This document shows positions 33,925 to 43,336 of a DNA stretch of 64,000 bases, in pieces. Every line of letters begins with the position of its first letter. Position 1 is the stretch's first letter. Source of the DNA: Paenibacillus sp. E222 (GTDB lineage: Bacteria; Bacillota; Bacilli; Paenibacillales; Paenibacillaceae); contig NZ_CP058552.1 of the NCBI RefSeq assembly GCF_013401555.1, positions 3,658,001 through 3,722,000 of the forward strand, written 5' to 3'. The notes under the pieces were generated by a model. The model was not told the origin of the DNA, made no database searches, and worked only from the letters and a program-made list of their open reading frames with translations. Position numbers and translations under genes: made by a program.

Positions 33925-34884
33925 TTAAAAAATACCCATACTCAAATACCGTTCCCCGGTATCAGGCGCAATGCAGAGCACCCGGTGCCCCGGCCCCAGT
34001 TCCTTCGCGATGCGAAGGGAGGCCCACACCGAAGCACCAGAGGAAGGGCCGAGCAGCAGCCCTTCCCGGGCAGCAAGCTGCCGCATCGTATCCAGTGCAT
34101 CCTCATCGGACACTTGGATTATGGCATCCCACACGTCGGTATTCAGAATGTCCGGAATGAACCCCGGACTTGTACCGACGAGCTTGTGGGGTCCGGGCTC
34201 GCCGCCGGACAGCACAGGTGAACCTTTTGGCTCTACCGCATAGATACGAATGTCCGGCAGCTGCTTGCGCAGTTCTTCTCCCGTTCCGGTGATCGTACCG
34301 CCTGTTCCCGCCGTGGCGATAAAGGCGTCCAGCTTGCCTTCCATCTGCTGCATAATTTCGGGAGCCGTGGTGATCCGGTGAATATCCGGGTTTGCCTGAT
34401 TCTCGAATTGTTGGGGAATGAAGCTTCCCGGAATGTCGGCCTGGAGCTCTTTGGCCTTGCGAATCGCGCCAGGCATCCGTTCCGCAGCAGGGGTAAGTAC
34501 GACTTCTGCGCCATAGGCTTTCAGGATGTTGATGCGTTCCTTAGACATGTTGTCCGGCATGATCAGAATAGCCTTATATCCTTTGGCAGCAGCATTCATC
34601 GCCAGACCGATGCCAGTATTGCCGCTGGTTGGTTCGATAATGGTTGCGCCGGGAAGCAGCAGGCCTGCCCGTTCAGCCTGAACGATCAGGTTATAGGCGG
34701 CACGGTCTTTGACGCTTCCGCTGGGATTGAAATATTCCAGCTTGACGTATACGTCAGCGGAATCACTGCCTGTAAGTCTGTTCAGTCTGACGGCAGGTGT
34801 CTGGCCGATCAGTTCGGTAACATCTGCGGCAATGCCTGTATGTGCGGGTGGTTGATTTTTAATTAAATGCAAATTCAAGTCCAT
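33925..34884 (-). CDS. cysK: Cysteine synthase (O-acetylserine sulfhydrylase)
   Basis: The 319-aa PLP enzyme makes cysteine from O-acetylserine and sulfide. ATG 34884 has AAGGAG nine bases upstream; the longer open frame to 34935 is not needed. K59 in NPSGSVKDRAA is the PLP lysine, PTSGNTGIGLA binds the substrate, and GTGGTITGTG holds the PLP phosphate. The length fits CysK. A hairpin in the 5' leader (about 34932-34974) lacks a T run, and I see no T-box or SAM riboswitch. The gene is monocistronic. Confidence 0.93.
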   Translation of the reverse strand: MDLNLHLIKNQPPAHTGIAADVTELIGQTPAVRLNRLTGSDSADVYVKLEYFNPSGSVKDRAAYNLIVQAERAGLLLPGATIIEPTSGNTGIGLAMNAAAKGYKAILIMPDNMSKERINILKAYGAEVVLTPAAERMPGAIRKAKELQADIPGSFIPQQFENQANPDIHRITTAPEIMQQMEGKLDAFIATAGTGGTITGTGEELRKQLPDIRIYAVEPKGSPVLSGGEPGPHKLVGTSPGFIPDILNTDVWDAIIQVSDEDALDTMRQLAAREGLLLGPSSGASVWASLRIAKELGPGHRVLCIAPDTGERYLSMGIF

Positions 34885-35164
34885 GAAGTACAACTCCTTG
34901 ATTGATAAGACGTTAAAAGCAATTCCAATGAACAAGACTGTCCGCCATTAATGGCAGGCAGGCTTGTTTGCTTATAGAATCCATTTTCATTGCTAGTCTG
35001 AACGGAATGTCCAGACAAGTCTATTCTATCTTAATGAACGCACCCTCCCGGGGTCAACCTGTTTCGATTAGGCAGAAGGGTGGGGAGTCTGAGAAGTAAG
35101 CGAACGAAGTGGACTAAGAAATGTGAATTCAAACGATAACGGGTACATTAAGCAGATGAATCAG

Positions 35165-35551
35165 CTATAACGGCTGGGTCAAATCCATATCCAGATGCCG
35201 ACTAAGCTCTTTTTTGACTTCATTCCGCGCAAACGTCCACAGCATATAGAACCGCTGCAAATATCCTCTGCACAGATACTGGGTCTCGATTCCATCGACT
35301 TGCCGCTTCTCCTCCAGAACCTTGACACCACGAGTTCTCATCTGTTTGCGAAGCGTCAGCATTTCCTTGAGTACATCATTCTGAATGCGGGTTAGAGACA
35401 GAATGTAGACCTCTGGCATTTTCAGCTGCAACGTATCCAGTGTGCGAATATCCCGTTCAAGCACATCCAGCAGCAGGGTGCGTACAACCATGCTTTTAAT
35501 CAATCGGTGGTCTTCATCCGCAGGGGATGGGGCGGAAGGGGATGATGACAT
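35165..35551 (-). CDS. Small conserved helical protein, YhjD-like
   Basis: The 128-aa soluble protein starts at ATG 35551 behind AAGGAAG. It is helical and charged: VVRTLLLDVLERDIRTLDTL, then LKMPEVYILSLTRIQNDVLK, then TRGVKVLEEK, then YLCRGYLQRFYM. The order of blocks recalls the Bacillus YhjD family (function unknown). No catalytic motif or membrane segment is visible. It has its own promoter region and no close partner. Confidence 0.7.
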   Translation of the reverse strand: MSSSPSAPSPADEDHRLIKSMVVRTLLLDVLERDIRTLDTLQLKMPEVYILSLTRIQNDVLKEMLTLRKQMRTRGVKVLEEKRQVDGIETQYLCRGYLQRFYMLWTFARNEVKKELSRHLDMDLTQPL

Positions 35552-35872
35552 ACTTTCACTTCCTTAACCTTGAATTCGGACATGTTCTTATTTACAGAAC
35601 GTATGTTCTTATATTATAATCAATATATGCAATGATGATACACAATACAACCGAGAAATATTGGAAGCAGTCCATAAGCGATTTATGCTGAGATTTGAGG
35701 AGGTGAAATAGGGACAAGCCTTCTCCAAAATAAGGTATAATTTTTGGGTTTTGCAGGAAACCTAAGGGCATAAAGAAATCGACTTAATGCATCAGAGGAA
35801 GAGATGAAGAGCTAGAGCGCTTTTAGACCGTTGGTACTAGCGAAGGTTATGAAGGAATGCGAAAGTGTTGCA

Positions 35873-35904
35873 ACAAAAAAGCCCCTGCCTTGGGTGGCGG
35901 GGCT
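35873..35904 (-). terminator. Terminator of the TIR two-gene operon
   Basis: On the minus strand AGCCCCGCC pairs with GGCAGGGGCT and is followed by TTTTTT. It lies 50 bp after the small gene of the TIR operon. The rest of 35552-35953 has no gene. Confidence 0.9.
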
Positions 35905-35953
35905 AGATGATCTGCCGAACCAGACGGCAGAGTTGTATATGAGCATGAAGCGG

Positions 35954-36187
35954 TTAAGCCAGATACTGAGGCTTCTCATAAAGAGCCTCTTTTTCCAGAA
36001 TCACTTTGTAAGGTCTTTCCTTACCCTTCAGCGAAGGGCCAATCGTAGTCAGCGGTACGGCCGGTTTGTGGAAACGATCTTCTTCCTTGGGTTCCGGAAC
36101 CGGTCGTGATGATTCGGGCGCAGAACTGAGGCGTACTTTTTTGTCGCTGCCCCAGCGCTTGCTTATTTTTTTCGTTTCCGGTTTCAT
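35954..36187 (-). CDS. Small basic protein coupled to the TIR gene
   Basis: The 77-aa protein starts at ATG 36187, which overlaps the TIR stop as ATGA, so the two are translationally coupled. It is rich in Lys, Pro and Ser (MKPETKKISKRWGSDKKVRL, later RPYKVILEKEALYEKP) and probably largely unstructured. I do not recognise it. Coupling suggests that it works with the TIR protein, for instance as a partner or inhibitor. A terminator follows. Confidence 0.65.
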   Translation of the reverse strand: MKPETKKISKRWGSDKKVRLSSAPESSRPVPEPKEEDRFHKPAVPLTTIGPSLKGKERPYKVILEKEALYEKPQYLA

Positions 36188-37221
36188 TCCGGTTCGCCTC
36201 CTAACAAATCGTTGATGGCGTTAAACAGATGACGGTTCTCCAAATCCATCTGCTGAAATATCGCCTCATCCGCTTCAATATGTCCAATAATATGAACTGT
36301 GATTACATACCTCTTGGCTACAGGATAGCATAGCAGATACTCTTTCTCAAGGTAGTCGTCGTAGAGATTGATCTTGATTTTGTTCTCCAGGTAAGAATCA
36401 ATAACCAGAATTCGCTTCGGATCATCGGGCGGTTTGTCGTCGTTGGCGGACAAGTTATATTTTCTCCCCGGTTCCCCAACATTACCACATAATTGTTCAA
36501 TATGACCACTGTCATCTGTACGGTATATGGCAGTCCCGCGCACGGCAAATGGAGGAAGGGAGACAAATGCACTTCGAAGTGCATCGCTCATTCGCTCCAG
36601 CATAACTGCATCTGCTTTGCGGGTACGCAGTAACTCCCTGAAGAATCGCAGCAGCTTGAGCAACTGCAACCGGGCTTCGCCCTCAGACCTTTTGTGTTTC
36701 TCAATGATTTGTTCCACTTCGGGATCGCTCCATCGTCCCTGTTCTTCGATGCTGTCGGCGATTTTGGAACAGGCCACCGAGACGGCTGGCGCCCATTTCC
36801 CATCTGAACGAATTTCGTAAACCAGCGGATTTAAACCTAGTAGATCGGTGGGCATCCGCAGCCCTTCAACTTTTGTGGCATCCTTGATGTCCGTAATATC
36901 TTCAGGGAGAATGAAAAAAATACGCTTTCGTCCTAGCCGACCCATAAACAAACCCATTTCCAGCATTGTATTATCACGGACAGAGGCATAGTACTTCCCG
37001 CGAATTTTAGATATATCATCCGGATGAAAAATAAAAATGGCAAAGTCAGTCGTACGCACTTCTGTTTCCAGATCGTCCATGGTATAACTGCTTGGATTAA
37101 AAACTCCGGAGTACCAAGGGGTAACTTCGGCCGAGAAACGCAAGTTTTCGTGTACTGCGGCTGCAATCGGCTTCGCTTCCAGCGAGCAGCCAATAAAGAC
37201 TCTTGGCTTTAACGTTTTCAT
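36184..37221 (-). CDS. TIR-like (PF10137) protein with C-terminal GAF-like domain
   Basis: The 345-aa protein starts at ATG 37221, seven bases after GAGG. Residues 6-150 match the CAP12/Pycsar-effector TIR family: RVFIGCSLEAKPIAAAVHEN, then VTPWYSGVFNPSSYTMDDLE, then DFAIFIFHPDD, then the R82-DNTMLEMGLFMGRLG block with E88 as the candidate catalytic Glu, and LRMPTDLLGLNPL. Such TIR domains degrade NAD+ or act as nucleotide-triggered effectors in antiphage defence. Residues 200-340 form a helix pair and a GAF-like ligand-sensing domain. No cyclase gene is adjacent, so the trigger may be sensed by the C-terminal domain. It overlaps the small gene downstream. Confidence 0.85.
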   Translation of the reverse strand: MKTLKPRVFIGCSLEAKPIAAAVHENLRFSAEVTPWYSGVFNPSSYTMDDLETEVRTTDFAIFIFHPDDISKIRGKYYASVRDNTMLEMGLFMGRLGRKRIFFILPEDITDIKDATKVEGLRMPTDLLGLNPLVYEIRSDGKWAPAVSVACSKIADSIEEQGRWSDPEVEQIIEKHKRSEGEARLQLLKLLRFFRELLRTRKADAVMLERMSDALRSAFVSLPPFAVRGTAIYRTDDSGHIEQLCGNVGEPGRKYNLSANDDKPPDDPKRILVIDSYLENKIKINLYDDYLEKEYLLCYPVAKRYVITVHIIGHIEADEAIFQQMDLENRHLFNAINDLLGGEPE

Positions 37222-37696
37222 CAATCCGCCTCGCTTAAACGGTAGTGGGAATCAATTGTTATATTATACCATAAACAGCAGAGTAAGTCTGGAAACGTTT
37301 ATCTGGACCAAGAAAGCCGATTACATCTGCTATAGTGTATGTGCAAGAGGGGAATGATTCCTTTAAAATCCGCGGAAAAATAAAAAATGGACCCAAATTG
37401 TCACAGTTGGGTGACTGGACAGTTATATTTGGAAGCTTCAGTCATAGAATGAAGGAGCAGGTAGCACCATTAGGTAGAGAAGCTTGTCCTGGTGTGGCTG
37501 TTTGACGGCTCAAGCAGGCCAGAGTGCGCTTTTTGCGCATTTTTGAAGGATCTGCTGTTTCGACCCAATCACATCGGTGTTATATAATAGAAGAACAAGC
37601 AAGTTAGCTTAGATTTTTAAACTGAATTGAACATTACACATGTCTATATAAGGTGAACTAAATTTTTACACGAGAACGTAGAGTGCAGAACCCGTC
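37222..37696. other. Long noncoding gap upstream of yitT, first part
   Basis: No credible reading frame or RNA is visible. One short inverted repeat (GTCAC-N6-GTGAC near 37397) stands out. Transcription of the TIR operon (-) must start near 37222-37300. Confidence 0.4.
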
Positions 37697-37844
37697 TGGA
37701 GAAGCGAAGCGCTCGCCTAAAAGCTTTCTGAAAGAAAGCTGCTTCGAAAGCATAAGCTATTCAACGAATTTTCTCCTTTGGAAAAGGGAATCAAAAAATC
37801 CGGGGATAACAGCGATCGAAAGAGGGTACTGCAATCGAAGTGGT
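37697..37844 (+). repeat. Intergenic repeat family P, copy A
   Basis: The order GGAGAAGCGAAGCGCTCGCC, AAGGGAATCAA, AAATCCGGGGATAACAGCGA and GAAGTGG is shared with 57138-57277, and in parts with 57037-57095 and 57311-57370. It is noncoding and stands upstream of yitT. The following stretch to 38174 shows no gene; a GAGGG site precedes yitT. Confidence 0.75.
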
Positions 37845-38174
37845 TAAGTGTAAAGTTTATATGGTCTTATGCAAGGTGTAATATTCATCAGTTTAATTGG
37901 CACAGCTAACCACCAACAGATAGAAAGGATCAGGATACCATGAGTTCCCGAAGGATAATCTCCCCAAGGACGATCTGGAAACGTTACGATCTCTCTTACA
38001 CTTAGCGCCCCTTGTAGAGTACATCACCGTAAAGAAAAAAAACGGCTGACTCTGCGAAAGAGGGGATTGGAATGAATACTATTCGAAGGACAAATACGAT
38101 GATTTCTTCCAGGCTTGCCTTTTGCAGGGTACGGTCGGTGCAAACCAACCTTTACAAACTGCGAGGGAACCTGA

Positions 38175-38897
38175 ATGAAGAGAACATCGTTAACCTTACA
38201 ACAAGTTAAGACAGAGGCGGGAAAGTTCGCCATTATGCTGCTCGGAACATTTATTTTGGCATTTGCCTACTATCACATTAATTTTCAGAATCATTTATCG
38301 GAGGGCGGATTTGTCGGTCTGGCCCTGCTTGGAAAGTACGCGACAGGCTTATCACCTGCGATCGGTATGCTGCTGCTGGATATTCCAGTCATGATTCTGG
38401 CCTGGTTCATCAAGGGCTGGAAGTTCATGATTCAGGCGCTGCTGGGTGTGGCCGCATTCTCATTGTTCTATGACGGGTTTGAGCGGTACTCCACCCTGGT
38501 CATTCCGTTTCACGGTAATCTGTGGATTCCGGCAGTCCTGTCCGGTGTTATCACGGGCGTGGGAGCTGGTATGGTGCTTCGATTCGGAGGCGCGACAGGT
38601 GGAGATGACATTCTGGCGGTGCTCATTAGCCGTTGGAAGGGCTGGAAGCTGGGAACGGTTTTCTTTGTCAGCGATGCGTTTGTACTCGGATTGTCGCTTT
38701 TCTTTCTACCGGTAAAAGAAACTTTATATACCATTCTGGCCGTATGGATTGCCAGTAAAGTCATTACGTACATGGTCAGTTTCCCGGCTCGCCGGACAGT
38801 TACGACCTCAGCTGTGAAGCTGCCTGTATCGACTGCAGCCAAAGTAGTCAGCGGTGCCTCACAACGAGCTCCGGTGGCTAGAGGGGTTTCGCATTAA
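38175..38897 (+). CDS. YitT/YczE family integral membrane protein
   Basis: The 240-aa protein has five or six membrane helices (for example FAIMLLGTFILAFAYYHINF, then VILAWFIKGWKFMIQALLGV) and the family's GGFVGLALL and GGATGGDDILAVLISR motifs. It is the membrane part (DUF161) of the YitT family and lacks the C-terminal DUF2179 domain of longer members. Its transport role is unknown. The long leader upstream carries a family P repeat. Confidence 0.88.
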   Translation: MKRTSLTLQQVKTEAGKFAIMLLGTFILAFAYYHINFQNHLSEGGFVGLALLGKYATGLSPAIGMLLLDIPVMILAWFIKGWKFMIQALLGVAAFSLFYDGFERYSTLVIPFHGNLWIPAVLSGVITGVGAGMVLRFGGATGGDDILAVLISRWKGWKLGTVFFVSDAFVLGLSLFFLPVKETLYTILAVWIASKVITYMVSFPARRTVTTSAVKLPVSTAAKVVSGASQRAPVARGVSH

Positions 38898-38964
38898 ACG
38901 TAAAGATCCCCCTATTCGTAATGAATGTTGTTCGAGTAAGGTGGGCTTGCCTCATACCAAACAC

Positions 38965-39021
38965 AAAGCCCTTTTGCATGCTTGATGGGAATTATTCCAT
39001 TAGCGGCGAAAGGGCTTTTTT
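38965..39021 (+). terminator. Terminator of the YitT-family gene
   Basis: AAAGCCCTTTTGC pairs with GCGAAAGGGCTTT, with T run, around an inner GATGGGAATTATTCCATT hairpin. Confidence 0.85.
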
Positions 39022-39106
39022 GCTTGCCTTAAGTAAAAAATTGACGTGTACATTTACGATATATCCTATTTTAGAACAGATTTACTCAAGTTTTAGAACA
39101 GATCAC

Positions 39107-39577
39107 TCAAGGCTTGATGGAAGAGGCAATTTGTCCATCTTCATTATGGATAATAGCTCGAATGTTCTGTTTTTCACTCTTTTCTTTGGCAGCATCTACA
39201 GCCTCTGCTTTGGTTCGGAACGTAGCCAGAGATTTGGATTGACCTTCTTCCTTGATGGCCCAGCCTGAATCGGTAGGAACGACATGAATATTATCATGGC
39301 TTTTGGAAGAAGAGACAGGTTCGGAATGACGGCGTGGAGAGGAAGATTTTCCATGGTCCGATTTGCTGTCTGATGAAGATTTGGTAGTCTGCTTCGAACT
39401 TTTCGATGTGGGATGATTCTCATCCCATTCTTCCGCTTTGGCAGTAGCGATTGCAATGGAGCGTCCTTCCTCGTAACCGTCATCCAGCAGTGCATTGGCG
39501 ATTTCAATGGCCTTATCTCTGACACGAGGCTCCAGATTTTTCATGGAAACGGGATAATCCTGTTTGTTCCACGGCAT
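39107..39577 (-). CDS. DUF2188 domain protein
   Basis: The 156-aa protein has an N-terminal helical module (MPWNKQDYPVSMKNLEPRVR, then ALLDDGYEEGRSIAIATAKA) of the kind found in ChaB/YdaT-like small proteins. A Ser/Lys-rich hinge (75-100) follows, then a C-terminal DUF2188 (HVVPTDSGWAIKEEGQSKSL, AVDAAKEKSEKQNIRAIIHN). Both parts recur in stress-induced small proteins of Bacillales; the biochemical role is unknown. The start has AGGAGGG upstream. Confidence 0.85.
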   Translation of the reverse strand: MPWNKQDYPVSMKNLEPRVRDKAIEIANALLDDGYEEGRSIAIATAKAEEWDENHPTSKSSKQTTKSSSDSKSDHGKSSSPRRHSEPVSSSKSHDNIHVVPTDSGWAIKEEGQSKSLATFRTKAEAVDAAKEKSEKQNIRAIIHNEDGQIASSIKP

Positions 39578-39804
39578 ATTGATTCCCTCCTGTACAATAT
39601 AAGTTATTTGTATATTACCCTTTACCCGGATGAATAAACGATTATTTGTGGAGAACCCTTAAGCGGATGGTATAGTTTTGGTGCATTATACCGTTCAAAT
39701 TCTTAGTGCTTTTCTATACTTTTATGTGGATGAGGAGTATAATACTTCCAAGCTTGAAAAGTACAGATAGAAGCACATTAGGAAATAGATAAGGAGTTTT
39801 ACAT

Positions 39805-40605
39805 ATGTTTAGTTTGAGCCTAGCCATTCCTATGTTATTTACCATGCTTATTCATGCGGCTGACAGTCTGTCCTATGCGCTGCGTCTTGGGGGATTGCGT
39901 ACTCGCAGAATCGCGCTGGCCTTGTCCCTGTCCGGAATTTTGCTGCTGGTGTCGCGTACCTCCAATATGGCCCAAGGGCCGATGGTAGGCAATCTCGTGG
40001 ATACAGCGACGAATGGAGGGAACCCACACTTTGCAGCGCAACTGCACTGGCTGATGGGCGCGGCTACGGTTGGAACAGCCTTGGCGATTATAAGTTTTCC
40101 AACGATGGTCAAGCTCGCTTCCCGAATGGTCGTTCATTTTGAGGAGGCAGGATCAATTCCTTCGATGGTTCGAGGTCTGCTAAAACGCAGCAAGATCAAA
40201 AACGCGATGTATTATATTACTCCACCATCATGGAAAATGGCAAAACTGTTGGTACACAACGGAATGCCGAGACGTCTTATGACGTTGAACATAGCGGTGA
40301 CAGCAATCTATACGACTGGAGTCCTGTCCAGTCTGTACGCTGCGTATCTTTATCCAGGGCAGGCTGTAGCTGCTTCGCAATCCACCGGACTCATTAATGG
40401 AGTAGCGACCATTTTGTTAACCATCCTGATTGATCCTCGTATTTCGCTGCTTAGCGACAAATCTCTGCGTGGTGAAATTCGGCTGAATCGAATGAATCAG
40501 ATTTATGGCTGTATGCTTGTATCCCGTTTATTTGGCACATTGCTGGCTCAGTTGTTATTGATTCCATTTGCTTACTGGATCGGCTGGATTGTGAGTATGA
40601 TGTGA
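39805..40605 (+). CDS. amj: Amj-type lipid II flippase
   Basis: The 266-aa polytopic protein starts behind AAGGAG. MLIHAADSLSYALRLGGLRT near the N-terminus, LLLVSRTSNMAQGPMVGNLVD and the C-terminal ILLTILIDPRISLLSDKSLR match the Amj (YdaH, DUF2837) family, which moves lipid II across the membrane as an alternative to MurJ. In B. subtilis, amj is induced by cell-envelope stress through sigma M. No such promoter is clear here. It is monocistronic. Confidence 0.88.
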   Translation: MFSLSLAIPMLFTMLIHAADSLSYALRLGGLRTRRIALALSLSGILLLVSRTSNMAQGPMVGNLVDTATNGGNPHFAAQLHWLMGAATVGTALAIISFPTMVKLASRMVVHFEEAGSIPSMVRGLLKRSKIKNAMYYITPPSWKMAKLLVHNGMPRRLMTLNIAVTAIYTTGVLSSLYAAYLYPGQAVAASQSTGLINGVATILLTILIDPRISLLSDKSLRGEIRLNRMNQIYGCMLVSRLFGTLLAQLLLIPFAYWIGWIVSMM

Positions 40606-40643
40606 TAGAGTAGGAATGCAAAAGTCAAAAGAGGATCTCGGAA

Positions 40644-41042
40644 TTACTCCGATAATCTGTACTTTCGCATCTGAATCCATTCAAGAAAGGGTAGGATCAC
40701 CATGGAGAGCCCTAGTAAGGAGAGAAGCAGAAGACTGGGTTCTTCATGCATCCAATGGTCTATAGCAACAGCGATAAGAATAAAGAATGTCAGTAGAAAA
40801 TACCCCAGCTTCGAGCTCTGTTCCGTAATTTTTCTACCCAATTCCTCGTCTTCACGAACATGATCTTGATCTGCCTTTGTTCCCCATGTCACGGTTGACA
40901 TGAAAAGCATCATGATTGCCCCAAGTGTTACCATTTCGCCGAGTCCAACGGATTTCCCAAAAGCTGTCCGATATATCACCATTCCAAGCACAAGAAGTGC
41001 CGATAAACCTGTAATTCCTATTATCCAGTTTCTTGACCTCAT
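40644..41042 (-). CDS. Small membrane protein of an XRE operon
   Basis: The 132-aa protein has four membrane helices (WIIGITGLSALLVLGMVIYR, then EMVTLGAIMMLFMSTVTWGT, then LGYFLLTFFILIAVAIDHWM, then LLLLSLLGLSMVILPFLEWI) and a charged loop. Its start overlaps the stop of the upstream regulator gene (TGATG), so it belongs to the same operon. Pairing of an XRE regulator with a small DUF3796-like membrane protein is common in Bacillales, with unknown function. Confidence 0.75.
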   Translation of the reverse strand: MRSRNWIIGITGLSALLVLGMVIYRTAFGKSVGLGEMVTLGAIMMLFMSTVTWGTKADQDHVREDEELGRKITEQSSKLGYFLLTFFILIAVAIDHWMHEEPSLLLLSLLGLSMVILPFLEWIQMRKYRLSE

Positions 41043-41245
41043 CAGGATTTTCTCCTCTCATACATAAATAACTGTTCAATCGTGACCTCCAGTGCTTCTG
41101 AGATAGCAAAAGCCAGTGGTAAACTGGGGTCATACTTGTTGTTTTCAATAGCATTAATCGTCTGTCTGCTGACATCACACTGTTCGGCAAGTTTGCCTTG
41201 TGAAATGTCTTTCAGCTCACGCAGTACTTTTATCCGATTTTGCAT
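41042..41245 (-). CDS. XRE family transcriptional regulator, short
   Basis: The 67-aa protein starts at ATG 41245, seven bases after GAGG. It is a single Cro/C1-type helix-turn-helix domain (RIKVLRELKDISQGKLAEQC, then VSRQTINAIENNKYDPSLPL, then AISEALEVTIEQLF), close to the YozG/YvaO-like group. It probably represses its own operon, which includes the membrane protein gene overlapping its stop. Confidence 0.9.
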   Translation of the reverse strand: MQNRIKVLRELKDISQGKLAEQCDVSRQTINAIENNKYDPSLPLAFAISEALEVTIEQLFMYERRKS

Positions 41246-41380
41246 CCACAAACCTCACTTTACATGGCACGATGAACTCAATTGTGTCAAGAACTCTTTA
41301 CACCTGGATTTTATATGACTGATCATTCGTATGTCAAGAACTCTTTACATCCCAGCGGAGAATGGGCAAAATATACAACC

Positions 41381-41412
41381 AAAAGAGCAACGGAAAATTT
41401 CCGCTGCTCTTT
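41381..41412 (-). terminator. Terminator of msrAB
   Basis: AAAGAGCAGCGGAAA pairs with TTTCCGTTGCTCTTTT on the minus strand, 30 bp after the msrAB stop. Confidence 0.8.
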
Positions 41413-41442
41413 AAGGTAATTCTATGTGAATGTTATCTTATC

Positions 41443-42405
41443 TTATTTAAACAGTACAGCGTATTCGGCATATCCTTCTTTTTCAAGGTCTTCTTTGGGT
41501 ACAAAACGAAGGGCAGCGGAATTGATGCAATAACGCATTCCACCAGCTTCGGCAGGGCCGTCGTTGAACAGGTGACCCAGATGGGAATCTCCTTCACGAC
41601 TTCTCACTTCAGTACGAATCATGAAGTGGCTGAGATCCGTTTTTTCCTTCACATTGTAGTCCCGCAGTGGACGGGTGAAGCTTGGCCAGCCGCAGCCGGA
41701 ATCGTATTTGTCGGTGGAACTGAACAGTGGCTCACCGGATACGATGTCCACGTAAATTCCGTCACCATGGTGATCCCAGAATTCGTTATGAAACGCAGGT
41801 TCAGTTGCGTTGTTCTGGGTAACTTCATATTGCAGCGGCGTCAGACGCTCTTTCAGGCCGTCTTTATCCACTTTGCCGGACCAGTTGCGTTCGATAAAGT
41901 CTTCACGTCCAGAACCTTTACGGTACCGTTTATAGTGAGCAGGGTTTTTGTGATGGTAACCTTGGTGATGCTCCTCTGCTTCATAGAACGTTTTCGCTGG
42001 CAAAATCGGTGTGAAGATTGGTTTGTCAAAACGTCCGCTTTGTGCCAAAGCTGCTTTGGAAGCTTCTGCGATCTGGCGTTGTTCTTCACTGTGATAGAAG
42101 ATGGCCGTCTGATAAGATGATCCACGGTCATGGAATTGTCCACCCGTATCCGTTGGGTCGATCTGTTGCCAGAACAATTCAACGAGTTTCTCATATGGGA
42201 AGATGGCAGGGTCGAACGTAATTTGAACGGCCTCTACGTGACCTGTCGTTTCCGAGCAGACCTCCTCATATGTTGGGTTCTCCGTATGTCCTCCTGTATA
42301 TCCCGATACAATCTTATGAATACCGGGTAGTTCCTCGAAGGGGGATACCATACACCAGAAGCACCCGCCTGCAAAAGTTGCTTTTTCACTAGTATGTTGT
42401 TCCAT
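41443..42405 (-). CDS. msrAB: Bifunctional methionine sulfoxide reductase MsrA-MsrB
   Basis: The 320-aa fusion repairs both epimers of oxidised methionine. The MsrA part (1-160) has the catalytic GCFWC motif (C15) and [22 protein letters not shown]. The MsrB part (175-315) has [21 protein letters not shown] and the catalytic Cys in [11 protein letters not shown]. In this copy the MsrB zinc cysteine pairs are not obvious: SGCGWPSF has one Cys and no CxxC pair, so it is a zinc-free type. It is cytoplasmic, as no signal peptide is present. Confidence 0.95.
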   Translation of the reverse strand: MEQHTSEKATFAGGCFWCMVSPFEELPGIHKIVSGYTGGHTENPTYEEVCSETTGHVEAVQITFDPAIFPYEKLVELFWQQIDPTDTGGQFHDRGSSYQTAIFYHSEEQRQIAEASKAALAQSGRFDKPIFTPILPAKTFYEAEEHHQGYHHKNPAHYKRYRKGSGREDFIERNWSGKVDKDGLKERLTPLQYEVTQNNATEPAFHNEFWDHHGDGIYVDIVSGEPLFSSTDKYDSGCGWPSFTRPLRDYNVKEKTDLSHFMIRTEVRSREGDSHLGHLFNDGPAEAGGMRYCINSAALRFVPKEDLEKEGYAEYAVLFK

Positions 42406-42533
42406 GCTATAGTCACTCCATTTCTGATGAAGAATGATATTTTGGCTTACTCTTCTATTATATCCCGAATTGGCAAGCCAACCAAGCAGGATCGTAAAGA
42501 GGATGAATCTGAACAGTGTCTGACTATTCCGAA

Positions 42534-43145
42534 TTAGACTTTTTTACGAGAGCGCAAGCGAAACAAGAACAATATTATCGTCATGAACACGAGATAACCG
42601 GAAAGGATTAACAGGCTCACCCAGATTGATGATTCTGCTTGTGAACCCGCATAGGCAAAAACAAAAATAGCAGGCAATTTGCCAATCGCTGTCGCAACCA
42701 TGAACACCCAGAATGGGGTGTAGGTGATGCCTGCATAGATATTAACCGCCATTTGGGGAACGATGGGCAGCAGTCGCATAGACATGATACCCATGAAGGG
42801 ATGAGCTTCCATCCATGTTGTGAATCGATTCAAAACCCGAATGCGTTCGAGATAGGATCTGGCCTGATTTCTAAATATCGTTCTTGCTCCAGTGTATACA
42901 AGCAGTGCAGCAAGCGTAGTGCCAAGCCAGCATATCCAGGCTGCTGTTGCGGTACCGTAACTATAGCCAAAGGCAATAATGACGATTTTGTACGGAATTA
43001 CGGGTACAAGAGCAAACAACATTGCCATGGCGAGTAAAAGTGGTATGGACTGATGCAGATCGGTCCAGGCCAGCAGTTCATATCTGTAAATAAACGTGAC
43101 TCCGGCAAGTAAAACATATAGGAGGAGCCATAACCATTTTCGCAA
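42534..43145 (-). CDS. TVP38/TMEM64 family membrane protein
   Basis: The 203-aa protein likely starts at TTG 43145, with GGAG eleven bases upstream. It has five to six membrane helices and the SNARE-associated (VTT) domain blocks: [40 protein letters not shown], and a [20 protein letters not shown] helix. Bacterial relatives (YtxB, YdjX) are linked to lipid scrambling or undecaprenyl phosphate movement. It is monocistronic. Confidence 0.88.
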   Translation of the reverse strand: MRKWLWLLLYVLLAGVTFIYRYELLAWTDLHQSIPLLLAMAMLFALVPVIPYKIVIIAFGYSYGTATAAWICWLGTTLAALLVYTGARTIFRNQARSYLERIRVLNRFTTWMEAHPFMGIMSMRLLPIVPQMAVNIYAGITYTPFWVFMVATAIGKLPAIFVFAYAGSQAESSIWVSLLILSGYLVFMTIILFLFRLRSRKKV

Positions 43146-43336
43146 AATCCCAAACGCTCCTTTCAGACCAGGAAGGGCTTATCGTTTCCCAATCCGTATT
43201 GCTATCTCTCTAAAGTTTACCACGTTCACCCAAAGGATGGACAATTCGTGCTGGTTCTAGCTGCAATCACTGGCATGTTGGTGTCTGAAGGGTTACACTA
43301 TAGGACGTAGAAATATAGAACTCATCTGAAGGTGGA

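Noticed and set aside
34885..35040. Possible riboswitch or T-box leader of cysK
   Set aside because: Only one hairpin without T run is visible; no T-box sequence or SAM riboswitch core.
36184..37221. Complete CBASS or Pycsar operon
   Set aside because: No nucleotide cyclase gene lies next to the TIR gene.
41362..42120. 252-codon open frame on the plus strand
   Set aside because: Antisense to msrAB, whose catalytic motifs are clear.
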